The position numbers and the translations under genes are program-made. A stretch of DNA of 64,000 bases. It comes from Enterococcus sp. DIV1094 (GTDB lineage Bacteria; Bacillota; Bacilli; Lactobacillales; Enterococcaceae). The notes beneath the pieces were generated by a model. The model saw only the letters and a program-made list of their open reading frames with translations. It had not been told where the DNA came from and searched no databases. The stretch spans positions 2,169,001 through 2,233,000 of the forward strand of contig NZ_CP147250.1 of NCBI RefSeq assembly GCF_017316305.2, given 5' to 3'. Shown piece after piece: positions 16,584-26,994 of the stretch (its first letter is position 1; every line of letters starts with the position of its first letter).

Positions 16584-17027
16584 TTAAGATAACTTGGATA
16601 CAAGAGATTTCGCGAATGCTTCAAGATTTTCAATGTCTTCTTCTTCCGCATTTAAATCAACTTTGACACTTTCAGCACCCTTGACAGCACCAGTTTTTGC
16701 AAAGGCAGCATCAAAATCGTCAACTGACTTACAAAACTCATCATAGAAAGTATCTCCAGAACCACAAACCCCATAGATTTTTCCAGGTAGTTCAAGTTCT
16801 TGTAAATCTTCATAGAAGTCAACGATTTCGTCAGGTAGATCACCGTCATCGTATGTATAAGTAGCAACTACACAGATATCTGCCTCTTGGAAATCTTCCG
16901 CATCTACTTGTGTACATTCATTGATTTCGACATCGATATCCATATTTTCTAGAGCCTCTGCAACAATATCAGCGATTTCTTCCGTGTTACCAGTCATACT
17001 TGCATAAACGATTTTTGCTAAAGCCAT
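16584..17027 (-). CDS. flavodoxin
   Basis: A 147-aa short-chain flavodoxin, a cytoplasmic FMN electron carrier. The FMN phosphate loop is SMTGNTEEIADIV (residues ~10-22); the aromatic-flanked isoalloxazine loops are TYTYDDGDLP and CGSGDTFYDEFC. The start is ATG 17027 with TAGGAGG 6 nt upstream; an upstream in-frame ATG at 17066 precedes this site and is unlikely. Extended -10 TGGTATAAT (minus strand, 17073-17081) gives a promoter. Confidence 0.92.
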   Translation of the reverse strand: MALAKIVYASMTGNTEEIADIVAEALENMDIDVEINECTQVDAEDFQEADICVVATYTYDDGDLPDEIVDFYEDLQELELPGKIYGVCGSGDTFYDEFCKSVDDFDAAFAKTGAVKGAESVKVDLNAEEEDIENLEAFAKSLVSKLS

Positions 17028-17127
17028 AAGGCGCCTCCTAAATTTTAATGAATAGCATTTCAACAATTATCAATTATACCAAAAGTTTGAGAAAAAGGAA
17101 GCAAGATTTGTAAGCGTACTAAGGTGT

Positions 17128-17157
17128 TTGGCTAAATACTTACTACTATGTTAAAAT
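17128..17157 (+). promoter_or_regulatory. promoter of map
   Basis: TTGGCT, 18 bp, TAAAAT with TG one base upstream (extended -10), 33 bp before the start codon. Confidence 0.55.
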
Positions 17158-17189
17158 AAAAAGGATTTGTAAAAAGGAGACGAGAATAG

Positions 17190-17954
17190 ATGATAACATT
17201 AAAATCAGCACGTGAGATCGAAGCAATGGCAGAATCTGGTGCATTATTAGCAGATGTACATAAAAATCTGCGAGATTTCATTAAACCAGGAATTACTAGC
17301 TGGGATATCGAAGTATTTGTACGTAACTATATTGAGAGTCATGGCGGAATCGCTGCACAAATTGGATTTGAAGGATATGAATATGCGACATGTATCAGCA
17401 TCAACGATGAGATCTGTCATGGATTTCCTCGAAAAAAACCACTTAAAAGCGGTGATTTAGTAAAGGTAGATATGTGTATTGACTTAAAAGGCGGAATCTC
17501 TGATTCTTGTTGGGCATATGTAGTTGGTGAATCAACCCCTGAGATCGATCGCTTGATGGAAGTAACTAAAAAAGCGCTATACATCGGTATCGAACAGGCA
17601 CAAGTCGGTAATCGCATCGGTGATATCGGACACGCGATCCAAACATATGTAGAAGGGGAAAACCTTGGCATCGTTCGCGATTTCATTGGTCACGGTGTCG
17701 GACCAACGATCCATGAAGAACCTGCTGTTCCACATTATGGTCAACCAGGCAAAGGATTACGATTAAAAGAGGGCATGGTCATCACGATCGAACCAATGGT
17801 TAATACCGGAACGTGGAAAATGAAAATGGACCCAAATGGCTGGACTGCATATACTAGAGATGGTGGATTATCATGTCAATATGAACACACATTGGCCATC
17901 ACCAAAGACGGTCCAAGAATTTTAACTTCTCAAGGTGAAGAAGGAACTTACTGA
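17190..17954 (+). CDS. map: type I methionine aminopeptidase
   Basis: A 254-aa protein that removes the initiator Met from new proteins. The five metal ligands are in place: Asp in VKVDMCIDLKGG, Asp in ISDSCW, His in FIGHGVGPTIHEEP, Glu in ITIEPMV and Glu in QYEHTLAI. ATG 17190 follows AAAGGAGACG. It stands alone; a repeat array follows. No convincing terminator is seen after the stop, only a weak CAGTT-gaaa-AACTG stem near 17972. Confidence 0.95.
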   Translation: MITLKSAREIEAMAESGALLADVHKNLRDFIKPGITSWDIEVFVRNYIESHGGIAAQIGFEGYEYATCISINDEICHGFPRKKPLKSGDLVKVDMCIDLKGGISDSCWAYVVGESTPEIDRLMEVTKKALYIGIEQAQVGNRIGDIGHAIQTYVEGENLGIVRDFIGHGVGPTIHEEPAVPHYGQPGKGLRLKEGMVITIEPMVNTGTWKMKMDPNGWTAYTRDGGLSCQYEHTLAITKDGPRILTSQGEEGTY

Positions 17955-18145
17955 TTCGTTCCCAAAATCATCAGTTGAAAAACTGTTTGAGTAACTAGAG
18001 AATGTTTTCGGTGACCAAATTTTTCAAGAGATAAATAAAGTAGTTCAAATACTGACGCCTACAATATTAAAGTAGAGATTGAACGATAGATAAAACAATC
18101 GATTCGATTCCTATTTGAAGTTTAGAATTGGAGGTGTCTTTATTA

Positions 18146-18622
18146 GATAAACGGTGTTCAAGAAGCAACACTTCAATAATAAGCCAAAAAAAATCAAAAA
18201 TGAAAAAGCCATTTTCGATTTTTCTGTCTTATTACTCAGTGCTGAGCGCTTCTTTTACAACCTTGATAAACGGTGTTCGAAAAGCTGACCTTCAACATTA
18301 AGCTGAAAAATCAAAAAATATGAGAAGCTATTTTCTGATTTTCCATCTTACTGCTCAGGTCAAAGCGCTTTTCTCACAACCTAGATAAATGGTGTTCGAA
18401 AGCCAGCTCCTTCAATATTAAGTCAAAAATTGAAAAAATATGAGGAGCTATTTTCTCAATTTCTGCCTTAATACTCGGAGCTGAACGGCTTTCTCACAAC
18501 CTATGATAAACGGTGTTCAAGAAGCAACACTTCAATAATAAGTCAAAAAAATCAAAAATGAAAAAGCCATTTTCGATTTTTCTGCCTTATTACTCAGTGC
18601 TGAGCGCTTCTTTCACAACCTT
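18146..18622. repeat. four tandem ~119-bp hairpin-forming repeats
   Basis: Units start with GATAAACGGTGTTC or a close variant and end in CACAACCT: 18146-18264, 18265-18383, 18384-18504 and 18505-18622. Each unit is one long imperfect palindrome. Units 1 and 4 are nearly identical; units 2 and 3 differ in sequence but their stems change on both sides (outer stem AAGAAGC/GCTTCTT, GAAAAGC/GCTTTTC, GAAAGCC/GGCTTTC). No coding frame is present. They fill the gap between map and the yihY-like gene; 17955-18145 holds nothing recognisable. They may belong to the small dispersed enterococcal repeats (EFAR-like); this is inference. Confidence 0.9.
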
Positions 18623-18637
18623 GAACAGGAGATTACT

Positions 18638-19561
18638 ATGAATATTTTGGACAAAATAAAACAACATAAGAATTTAATGCGTTTTATTGAGACGACGCAA
18701 AAGAGGATCGTTGATTCGGAAATGGGGACGACTTCAGTAGTTGTTGCTTATTATTTACTATTATCTTTGTTTCCATTGATCATTGCGTTTGGAAATATTC
18801 TGCCGTATCTTCAAATCGATCAAGAAACTGTATTGACTTATATTCGCCAAGTGATTCCTGAAACAATCTATCAGTTTATCGGTCCTGCGGTGAAAAATTT
18901 GTTGACGCAAAGTTCTGGTAGTTTGTTGTCAGTTTCGGCAATTGCGGCATTATGGTCAGCAAGCCAGAGTATCAATGCATTACAGATTGCAATGAATAAA
19001 GCTTACGGAGTAGAAAATAGGAAAAATTTTATCATTGTCCGTTTCTTTTCTTTAGTGGTCATCTTGTTATTTATGATTGCCATTAGTGGCGTCACATTAG
19101 TTCTTGGATTAGGACAAATGATTTTAGAGGCGATACAACCGATATTTAAAATACCTGTTAATTTTATTGACCAATTCCAAACATTGAAATGGCCGATTAC
19201 TTTGGTCGCTTTGTTCGTGATCATGTTTTTGATTTATTTGATCGTCCCAAATGCGCAATTGAAATTTAAAGCAGTGATTCCAGGGGCTGTCTTTGCAACA
19301 ACTGGCTGGATGTTACTATCGCAAGTTTTTGGGATCTATGCTCGTTATTTCGCTACGCGTGTTAGCGGTTATCAAATCATCGGAAGTTTTATCGTTTTGA
19401 TGCTTTGGTTAAATTTTGCTGCCACGATCATTATTCTTGGCGGAATCATCAATGCTGTTGTGCAAGAGTACATAACAGGAAATGAAATAAAAGAACGTAA
19501 AAATGTTACGTCAAAATGGTTTAATAAACTAAAAAATAAATTTTCTCATAAAAAAAAATAG
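18638..19561 (+). CDS. YihY/BrkB-family membrane protein
   Basis: A 307-aa membrane protein of the YihY/UPF0761 family (once called ribonuclease BN in error) with about six membrane segments. Family landmarks include SVVVAYYLLLSLFPLIIAFGN (residues ~31-50), SGSLLSVSAIAALWSAS, PGAVFATTGWMLLSQVFGIY and GSFIVLMLWLNFAA. The C-terminus is Lys-rich and cytoplasmic. Its function is not settled. AGGAGAT 7 nt upstream sits at the very edge of the repeat array. In enterococci it usually lies just upstream of epaA. Confidence 0.88.
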   Translation: MNILDKIKQHKNLMRFIETTQKRIVDSEMGTTSVVVAYYLLLSLFPLIIAFGNILPYLQIDQETVLTYIRQVIPETIYQFIGPAVKNLLTQSSGSLLSVSAIAALWSASQSINALQIAMNKAYGVENRKNFIIVRFFSLVVILLFMIAISGVTLVLGLGQMILEAIQPIFKIPVNFIDQFQTLKWPITLVALFVIMFLIYLIVPNAQLKFKAVIPGAVFATTGWMLLSQVFGIYARYFATRVSGYQIIGSFIVLMLWLNFAATIIILGGIINAVVQEYITGNEIKERKNVTSKWFNKLKNKFSHKKK

Positions 19562-19576
19562 AAACACGAGTTCTTA

Positions 19577-19604
19577 TTGTAAAATAGCGACAGTGTTTTA
19601 TAAT
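19577..19604 (+). promoter_or_regulatory. promoter of epaA and following genes
   Basis: TTGTAA, 16 bp, perfect TATAAT, 34 bp upstream of the epaA ATG. Confidence 0.65.
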
Positions 19605-19638
19605 TATTATTGACTCTTTAAATAAAGTAGGTGCCCAT

Positions 19639-20769
19639 ATGCTGGTTTCTTTTAGTATGGTAATAAGGATTTTTTTGACAATTTTATTGTCTTTGATATT
19701 GACCCCCATCTTCAAAATCATTTCAGTACAAACTGGGATGGTCGATAAACCGAATGAACGACGAATAAACAAAGTGCCGATGCCTTCAGCTGGTGGTTTA
19801 CCTATCTTTGTTACTTTCGTGATATCTAGTTTATTTTTGTTCAAAGATATTATCCCTAAATTTTATATTCTTCCGATTTTATTAGCGGCATCGGTTATCG
19901 TTTTGACTGGTTTGCTTGATGATAAATACGAATTATCACCAAAACAAAAAAGTATTGGGATTTTGTTAGCGGCATTGATCGTCTATTTCATTGCGGATAT
20001 CAGGATCGATTCTTTTACGTTGCCGTTCATCGGTTATGTCCAATTAGGTTGGCTTAGTTTTCCGGTCACCGTGTTTTGGATTTTTGGTATCACCAATGCA
20101 GTCAACTTGATTGATGGTTTAGATGGCTTAGCGGCAGGAATATCATTGATTGGCTTAATGACCATTGGCATTATTGGCTACTTTTTTTTACACGCATCAA
20201 CAGTATATATACCTATTGTTATTTTTTGTTTAGTCGCGAGTATCATAGGATTTTTCCCTTACAATTTTTACCCAGCTAAAATTTATTTAGGGGATACTGG
20301 GGCACTTTTCTTAGGTTTTATGATGGCTGTATTATCACTGCAAGGATTGAAGAATGTTACGTTTGTTTCATCTATTTCTTTGTTGATCATCATGGGCGTG
20401 CCTGTAACTGATACTTTTTTTGCAATCATTCGTAGGAAAGCGAACCGTGTGTCGTTTTCTACGGCAGATAAGAAGCATTTGCATCACCGATTGCTCGCTT
20501 TAGGATTTACCCATAAAGGGGCTGTTTTGACGATTTACTCCATTGCTTTGATGTTCTCGTTCACTGCGATGATCATGAATTATACAGGAAGCTTTGGTAC
20601 GATCGCCTTGTTCTTAGTGATGTTATTTGCTGCTATTTTATTATTTGAATTGATCGGATTGATCAATGAAAAATACCAGTTTATTCTAAAAACGTTACGC
20701 TTTTTAGGAAATAAAGAATATCGTACACAAGTGATGCAGAAATACTTTAAGAAATGGAAAAGACCTTAA
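19639..20769 (+). CDS. epaA: EpaA, WecA/TagO-like undecaprenyl-phosphate GlcNAc-1-phosphate transferase
   Basis: A 376-aa polytopic enzyme that starts glycan synthesis by linking HexNAc-1-phosphate to undecaprenyl phosphate. Motifs: DKPNERRINKVPMPSAGG (loop 1), GLLDDKYELSPKQK (catalytic Asp pair), NAVNLIDGLDGLAAG, YLGDTGALFLGF and the His loop KHLHHRLLALGF. It opens the enterococcal polysaccharide antigen locus. Known homologue: E. faecalis EpaA. The next gene overlaps its stop (TAATG). Confidence 0.92.
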   Translation: MLVSFSMVIRIFLTILLSLILTPIFKIISVQTGMVDKPNERRINKVPMPSAGGLPIFVTFVISSLFLFKDIIPKFYILPILLAASVIVLTGLLDDKYELSPKQKSIGILLAALIVYFIADIRIDSFTLPFIGYVQLGWLSFPVTVFWIFGITNAVNLIDGLDGLAAGISLIGLMTIGIIGYFFLHASTVYIPIVIFCLVASIIGFFPYNFYPAKIYLGDTGALFLGFMMAVLSLQGLKNVTFVSSISLLIIMGVPVTDTFFAIIRRKANRVSFSTADKKHLHHRLLALGFTHKGAVLTIYSIALMFSFTAMIMNYTGSFGTIALFLVMLFAAILLFELIGLINEKYQFILKTLRFLGNKEYRTQVMQKYFKKWKRP

Positions 20770-21569
20770 TGGAGAACAATAAAAATAAGCCGATTTTAAT
20801 CAGCATTGTCACAGCAAATAGTAAAAAAATATTTCAGACATTGGATACGATCATTGCAACGATCGGTGAACAACCGGCAGTTGAATTTCAAATTTTTGAT
20901 AATAACTCGTCACCTGAGTATCAAGCTCGTTTACGCGAGTATTTAAAATATCCGTTCATGAATATTTATTTCAATAACGAAAATCGCGGCTTTGGCTATG
21001 GGCATAATCATACATTACTTCAAAGCTCTGCACGATATGCGGTGATTTTCAATCCCGATATCTTAGTGGATGAACAGACGGTGATCGATCTTGTTGCACG
21101 ATTAGAAGCACACCCTGAATGTGCGATGTTGGCGCCTAAAATCTTGAATGAAGATGGGACGACCCAATACTTAGTTAGACAGCGTTTAGCGTTATTTGAT
21201 TATATCTTGCGCTTTATCCCTTTTGATTTTGTTAAAAAAATGTTTGATCGTCGATTGACTCGTTTTGAATGCCGTGATTTACCGGACGATCATGATTCTT
21301 ATGTTCGAATGATTTCTGGTAGTTTTATGGTAGTAGATGTTGCAAAATTCCAATCAGTCAACGGCTTCGATAACCGTTACTTTATGTATTTTGAAGATAA
21401 TGATCTTTGCTTGAGTTTTGAAAAAGCGAATGAAAAAATACTTTATACACCTCTTTCCACCGTCGTCCATTTGTATGGAAAAGGAGCACATCGGAATTTT
21501 AAGCTTTTTCGCATCTTTTTAAGTTCAATGATGAAATTCTTCCATAAGTGGGGGTGGACTTTTTTCTAA
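20769..21569 (+). CDS. epaB: EpaB, GT2 (rhamnosyl)transferase
   Basis: A 266-aa GT-A glycosyltransferase of the dTDP-rhamnose-using type. IVTANSKKIFQTLDT lies at the N-terminus; the nucleotide-sugar loop is YAVIFNPDILVDEQ (DxD replaced by NPD, as in rhamnosyltransferases), and the acceptor side is GFDNRYFMYFEDNDLCLS. ATG 20769 overlaps the epaA stop (TAATG) and has GGAAAAG upstream; ATG 20754 inside epaA is less likely. It is expected to add the first rhamnose(s) of the rhamnan backbone. Confidence 0.87.
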   Translation: MENNKNKPILISIVTANSKKIFQTLDTIIATIGEQPAVEFQIFDNNSSPEYQARLREYLKYPFMNIYFNNENRGFGYGHNHTLLQSSARYAVIFNPDILVDEQTVIDLVARLEAHPECAMLAPKILNEDGTTQYLVRQRLALFDYILRFIPFDFVKKMFDRRLTRFECRDLPDDHDSYVRMISGSFMVVDVAKFQSVNGFDNRYFMYFEDNDLCLSFEKANEKILYTPLSTVVHLYGKGAHRNFKLFRIFLSSMMKFFHKWGWTFF

Positions 21570-22396
21570 TGTCACCTGAAGTAGCAGTAGTGATCGTTTT
21601 GTATCACCAAAAAATCGACCAATCTCCTTCTTATGATTGTCTACAAACAGCTGTACAAGCTGGAAAAATTGAACTAATTATTTTCGATAATAGCCCAGTG
21701 GCGCATGATGATTTACTTTATTCTGAAAAAAATGTCCAGTATCACCATGATCCATCGAATCCAGGTCTTGCTGTTGCCTATAATTATGCTATTGACCATG
21801 TTTCTGATGAAGTGCAGACATTGGTGACGTTGGATCAGGATACAGAGATCGATGCAACTTATTTTGAAACTGTTGCACAAATTTCTTGGAATAAGGAACA
21901 AGTCGCTGCTGTTCCTATGGTGTTTTCTGGGCCAAGACAGATTTCGCCAGTTTGGGCTGACCAATACATCAATCGTCATTTCGAAGTGATCGAAGAACCT
22001 GTGACGACACCTCGGCGAATCATGGCGATCAATTCAGGTGCTGTTTTTTCTCTCACTTTTTTAAGAGAGATCAATGGCTATAACACAGAATTTCCGCTCG
22101 ACTTTTTAGATCATTGGCTCTTTTGGCAAATCAAGCAATTGAACAAGCAAATAGTCGTTCTAAATACTAGAATGAACCATGATCTCTCAGTATTAGATTA
22201 TAAAAAAGTGAACGTAACACGCTATCAGTCGATTTTGACTGCTGAATCAAGATTTTATCAGAAATATGATCAACAGCACTTGGCTCAACATCGAAAGCAG
22301 TTAGTATTAAGGATGGCCAAGCAATTTTTGACTGTCAAGAATCGTCAAATTTGGCGAATGACTTTACGTTCGTTTGTTGAGAATTGGAAGGTGTGA
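21569..22396 (+). CDS. epaC: EpaC, GT2 rhamnosyltransferase
   Basis: A 275-aa GT2 family protein (RgpB/RfbF-like). N-terminal VAVVIVLYHQKIDQSP is followed by FDNSP; DPSNPGLAVAYNYAID is the usual rhamnosyltransferase signature and LVTLDQDTEID is the donor-binding DxD-like motif. The start overlaps the epaB stop (TAATG) with GGGGTGG ahead. It is predicted to extend the rhamnan from dTDP-L-rhamnose at the inner membrane face. Confidence 0.87.
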   Translation: MSPEVAVVIVLYHQKIDQSPSYDCLQTAVQAGKIELIIFDNSPVAHDDLLYSEKNVQYHHDPSNPGLAVAYNYAIDHVSDEVQTLVTLDQDTEIDATYFETVAQISWNKEQVAAVPMVFSGPRQISPVWADQYINRHFEVIEEPVTTPRRIMAINSGAVFSLTFLREINGYNTEFPLDFLDHWLFWQIKQLNKQIVVLNTRMNHDLSVLDYKKVNVTRYQSILTAESRFYQKYDQQHLAQHRKQLVLRMAKQFLTVKNRQIWRMTLRSFVENWKV

Positions 22397-22397
22397 A

Positions 22398-23111
22398 ATG
22401 ATGCGATCGGTTTGTATAGCAACTTTTAATGGTAGTGCGTATTTAAAAGAACAGTTAGATAGTATCTTAAAACAACTTTCTCCAGAGGATGAAGTGATTA
22501 TCTCAGATGATGGCTCAGTTGATGATACTTGGTTGATTTTAACGGAATATGCAAATAATGACCCGCGTATCAAACTTTTTGAAGGACCTAAACAAGGGTT
22601 GATCAAAAATTTTGGCTTTGCGATCGAACAGGCTCAAGGAGAGCTGATTTTTTTAGCAGATCAAGATGACGTCTGGTTAGATGGAAAAGTAGAGAAAATC
22701 ACACGATCTTTTCATTTACATCCTGATCAATTAGTAGTTGTTTCAGATCTAGTGATCGTAGATAGCGAATTGAATGAGATCCATCCATCTTACTTTACTT
22801 TTAGAAAATCAAAAGAAGGTTGGTTGATCAACTTGATCCGTAGTAATTACATTGGTGCCGGTATGGCATTTCGTTCTTCATTAAAAGAAACGATTTTACC
22901 GATACCTGATAATGTACCGATGCATGATATGTGGATCGGGTTGCTTGCTGGTAGCCATACTTCTTTTATTCGAGAACCTTTGACTCTTTATCGGAGACAT
23001 GATTTCAATGCAAGTGAAATTGAAACGAAGAGTAGCTGGCGACAGAAAATCGCATGGCGATTGCATTTGATCCAAGCACTCGTTCAGCGAAAATGGAGAA
23101 AACATCGCTAA
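22398..23111 (+). CDS. epaD: EpaD, GT2 glycosyltransferase
   Basis: A 237-aa GT2 enzyme with SVCIATFNGSAYLKEQLDSI at the start, VIISDDGSVDDT (first Asp pair), GELIFLADQDDVWLDGKV (DxD region) and a C-terminal LTLYRRHDFNASE typical of rhamnosyltransferases. ATG 22398 lies one base after the epaC stop with GGAAGGTG upstream; the in-frame start at 22374 is inside epaC. It works with EpaB and EpaC on the rhamnan backbone. Confidence 0.87.
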   Translation: MMRSVCIATFNGSAYLKEQLDSILKQLSPEDEVIISDDGSVDDTWLILTEYANNDPRIKLFEGPKQGLIKNFGFAIEQAQGELIFLADQDDVWLDGKVEKITRSFHLHPDQLVVVSDLVIVDSELNEIHPSYFTFRKSKEGWLINLIRSNYIGAGMAFRSSLKETILPIPDNVPMHDMWIGLLAGSHTSFIREPLTLYRRHDFNASEIETKSSWRQKIAWRLHLIQALVQRKWRKHR

Positions 23112-23208
23112 AAGATATTGTTAAATTCGCAAGAAATCCATGACAATTAGTTGGATTGATGAGATAATAACAAAAGTAAAAATCAAAAATAAAGGGGCGC
23201 TTATATTC

Positions 23209-24075
23209 ATGAAAGGAATCATCCTTGCGGGAGGAAGCGGAACACGCTTGTATCCTTTAACAAAGGCAACATCGAAACAGTTGATGCCAGTATACGATAA
23301 ACCAATGATCTATTACCCAATGTCTATCTTGATGTTGGCAGGTATTAAGGAGATATTGATTATTTCAACCCCTCAAGATACCCCACGCTTTAAAGAATTA
23401 TTTGGGGATGGGCATGATTTAGGTATCCATCTTGAATATGCTGTTCAAGAAAGTCCAGATGGATTAGCCCAAGCCTTCATCATTGGGGAAGAATTTATTG
23501 GTGATGATAGTGTTTGTCTTGTTTTAGGAGATAATATCTATTATGGTGGTGGACTATCAAAAATGCTGCAACGTGCTGCCTCAAAAGAGAGTGGAGCGAC
23601 TGTTTTCGGTTATCATGTCAATGATCCCGAACGTTTTGGTGTAGTCGAATTTGATGAAAATATGCAAGCTCTTTCCATTGAAGAAAAGCCAGAAGAGCCA
23701 AAATCAAACTATGCGGTTACTGGACTTTATTTTTATGATAACGATGTGATTTCAATTGCAAAAGAAATCAAACCATCTGAACGTGGTGAACTTGAGATCA
23801 CAGATGTCAACAAAGCTTATTTAGAAAGAGGCAAGCTTTCTGTAGAAATCATGGGACGTGGCTTTGCCTGGTTAGATACAGGTACACACGAATCCTTACT
23901 TGAGGCTTCTACATTTATTGAAACGATCGAAAAACGTCAAAACTTGAAAGTTGCCTGTTTAGAAGAGGTTGCTTATCGAATGGGCTACATCGACAAGGAG
24001 CAACTAGCAGTTTTGGCAGAACCACTGAAAAAAAATCAATATGGTCAATACTTATTAAGATTGGCTGCTGAATAA
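23209..24075 (+). CDS. rmlA: glucose-1-phosphate thymidylyltransferase RmlA (EpaE)
   Basis: A 288-aa enzyme, full family length, making dTDP-glucose from glucose-1-phosphate and dTTP, the first step to dTDP-L-rhamnose. The signature [16 protein letters not shown] lies at the N-terminus; also [28 protein letters not shown] (catalytic Lys) and [17 protein letters not shown] 23209 with AAAGGGG upstream defines the usual N-terminus; the open frame reaches back further but without family similarity. First of the rmlACB block. Confidence 0.96.
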   Translation: MKGIILAGGSGTRLYPLTKATSKQLMPVYDKPMIYYPMSILMLAGIKEILIISTPQDTPRFKELFGDGHDLGIHLEYAVQESPDGLAQAFIIGEEFIGDDSVCLVLGDNIYYGGGLSKMLQRAASKESGATVFGYHVNDPERFGVVEFDENMQALSIEEKPEEPKSNYAVTGLYFYDNDVISIAKEIKPSERGELEITDVNKAYLERGKLSVEIMGRGFAWLDTGTHESLLEASTFIETIEKRQNLKVACLEEVAYRMGYIDKEQLAVLAEPLKKNQYGQYLLRLAAE

Positions 24076-24088
24076 GGAGTTTTTAGTG

Positions 24089-24661
24089 ATGAAAGTGACG
24101 GATACTAAATTAACAGATGTTAAAATCATTGAAATGGACGTTTTTGGCGACCATCGAGGTTTCTTTACAGAGAGCTATTCAAAAGCAAAATTTGCAGAAC
24201 ATGGCTTAGATTTTGATTTTGTTCAAGATAATCATTCTTTATCAGCTGAAGCAGGTGTGATTCGCGGCTTACATTTTCAAAAAGGAGCATCGGCTCAAAC
24301 GAAATTGATCCGTGTCACTTCAGGTGCAGTCTTAGATGTGATCGTCGATATTCGTAAAGGTAGTCCAACCTATGGACAGTGGGAAAGCTACATCCTATCT
24401 GAGCACAACCATCGTCAATTACTTGTGCCTAAAGGATATGCCCACGGTTTTGTGACGTTGACACCAAACGTGAACTTCCTTTATAAATGTGACAATTATT
24501 ATGATGCAGCAGCAGACGGTGGCATCGCATTTGACGATCCGGACTTAGCAATCGATTGGCCGATCGATCTTTCAAAAGCAATCATGTCTGAAAAAGATCA
24601 TAATCATCCTACGCTGAAAGAATTTGAAGCAGAAAACCCATTTGTTTATGGTGAAATCTAA
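24089..24661 (+). CDS. rmlC: dTDP-4-dehydrorhamnose 3,5-epimerase RmlC (EpaF)
   Basis: A 190-aa cupin enzyme that epimerises dTDP-4-keto-6-deoxyglucose. Catalytic-site stretches: DHRGFFTESYSK, FVQDNHSLSAEAGVIRGLHFQ (active-site His) and VPKGYAHGFVTL; the Tyr near YKCDNYYD is conserved. ATG 24089 is 9 nt after AAGGAG; the GTG one codon earlier is an alternative. It follows rmlA by 13 bp in the same operon. Confidence 0.95.
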   Translation: MKVTDTKLTDVKIIEMDVFGDHRGFFTESYSKAKFAEHGLDFDFVQDNHSLSAEAGVIRGLHFQKGASAQTKLIRVTSGAVLDVIVDIRKGSPTYGQWESYILSEHNHRQLLVPKGYAHGFVTLTPNVNFLYKCDNYYDAAADGGIAFDDPDLAIDWPIDLSKAIMSEKDHNHPTLKEFEAENPFVYGEI

Positions 24662-24684
24662 CATTTGATGAGGAGAAATATTAA

Positions 24685-25713
<1,029 letters not shown>

Positions 25714-26096
25714 GAGGAGAGCATTCATACTCCCTCGGACGTGCTGCGTTGATTAGAGCGGATGATCTTCTCTGATCAGATGTTTTTCTTGCTTGAATGG
25801 CTAGCTAGAGAAACTCAACCTCTTTTAAATAGTCGTTGAAGGGGCACTGCGTTTAATGGACGCTGCCCCTTTTTCCATGCAAAAGATTTTTAAGTACGCT
25901 TGGTGGATGCTCATCCTCTCGAAAAGCGAGAACCGATATGGTAGAATAAGTTTGGTTCTGAACACATAACAAACATCTATGTCTTCGAACAAACAGATAT
26001 ATATGAACCAAGCATGTACAAAAAGAAAACAAGATAACTACTCACACTTTTTTACAAAGAACACGTTAAAAATAATATTCAAGGAGCGATAGCGTA
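25714..26096. other. 383-bp non-coding gap between rmlB and rmlD
   Basis: It holds a strong terminator (25839-25874), a TAGAAT -10-like hexamer at 25942 and a possible long leader stem (TTTGGTTC at 25951 with GAACCAAG near 26012). No open frame with a ribosome site is seen. It shows that rmlD is probably made from its own promoter rather than by read-through from rmlB. Confidence 0.6.
25839..25874 (+). terminator. intrinsic terminator after rmlB
   Basis: AAGGGGCA-c-TGCG pairs with CGC-t-GCCCCTT around TTTAATGGA and is followed by TTT. Confidence 0.85.
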
Positions 26097-26948
26097 ATGT
26101 TTTTATTAACAGGTGGAAATGGTCAACTTGGTACAGAGTTACGACATTTATTAGATGAAAAAGGGTTATCTTATGTTTCAACAGATGCCCAAGAATTAGA
26201 TATCACAGATGCAGATAAAACAATGGCTTATATCACAGACTTAAAACCAGAGGTCATCTTCCATTGTGCAGCTTATACAGCCGTCGACAAAGCAGAAGAC
26301 GAAGGCAAAGAATTAGATGAAAAAATCAATGTGGACGGCACGAGAAATGTGGCGCTGGCAGCAAAAGCAGTAAATGCTAAATTGATTTACATCAGTACGG
26401 ATTATGTTTTTGATGGTAAAAAAGAAAATGAAGAATACCAAGTGGATGATGCAACGAATCCATTGAATGAATATGGACGTACAAAATTATTAGGTGAACA
26501 AGCAGTTCAAGAACTTTTAGAAGATTATTATATTATTCGTACTTCATGGGTGTTTGGCGTATATGGTCATAACTTTGTTTACACGATGCAACGTTTGGCA
26601 CAAACGCATGATCGCTTAACTGTGGTCAACGACCAATTTGGCCGTCCAACATGGACGCGCACATTAGCTGAATTCATGGTCTATGTGATCGAACAACAAG
26701 TGCCATATGGCGTATATCATCTTTCAAATGAGAATAGTTGTTCATGGTATGAATTCGCAAAAGAGATCTTAAAAGACGAAGCAGTAGAAGTAGCCCCTGT
26801 GACTTCGGCAGAATATCCACAAAAAGCGACACGTCCACAATATTCCGTGATGAGCTTGAAAAAAACAGAAGATCTTGGTTTTGAGATCCCAACGTGGCAA
26901 GAAGCACTTGAACAAATGTTACAAGCTTCTGAAAAATTGAACAAATAA
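26097..26948 (+). CDS. rmlD: dTDP-4-dehydrorhamnose reductase RmlD (EpaH)
   Basis: A 283-aa SDR enzyme completing dTDP-L-rhamnose. GGNGQLGTELRHLL is the NAD(P) loop; IFHCAAYTAVDKAE, YISTDYVFDG (catalytic Thr/Asp-Tyr) and NEYGRTKLLGEQ (Tyr-x3-Lys) follow. AAGGAG lies about 10 nt ahead of the ATG. It is separated from rmlACB by a terminator and a 383-bp gap but remains next to epaP, with 46 bp between. Confidence 0.95.
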   Translation: MFLLTGGNGQLGTELRHLLDEKGLSYVSTDAQELDITDADKTMAYITDLKPEVIFHCAAYTAVDKAEDEGKELDEKINVDGTRNVALAAKAVNAKLIYISTDYVFDGKKENEEYQVDDATNPLNEYGRTKLLGEQAVQELLEDYYIIRTSWVFGVYGHNFVYTMQRLAQTHDRLTVVNDQFGRPTWTRTLAEFMVYVIEQQVPYGVYHLSNENSCSWYEFAKEILKDEAVEVAPVTSAEYPQKATRPQYSVMSLKKTEDLGFEIPTWQEALEQMLQASEKLNK

Positions 26949-26994
26949 GGTTTTTCCTTAGAAAAAAGAAACAACAAAGAAATTGGAGAATTTT

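Noticed and set aside
18146..18622. CRISPR-like array
   Set aside because: Units are contiguous, ~119 bp, with no unique spacers and no cas genes; they are tandem palindromes.
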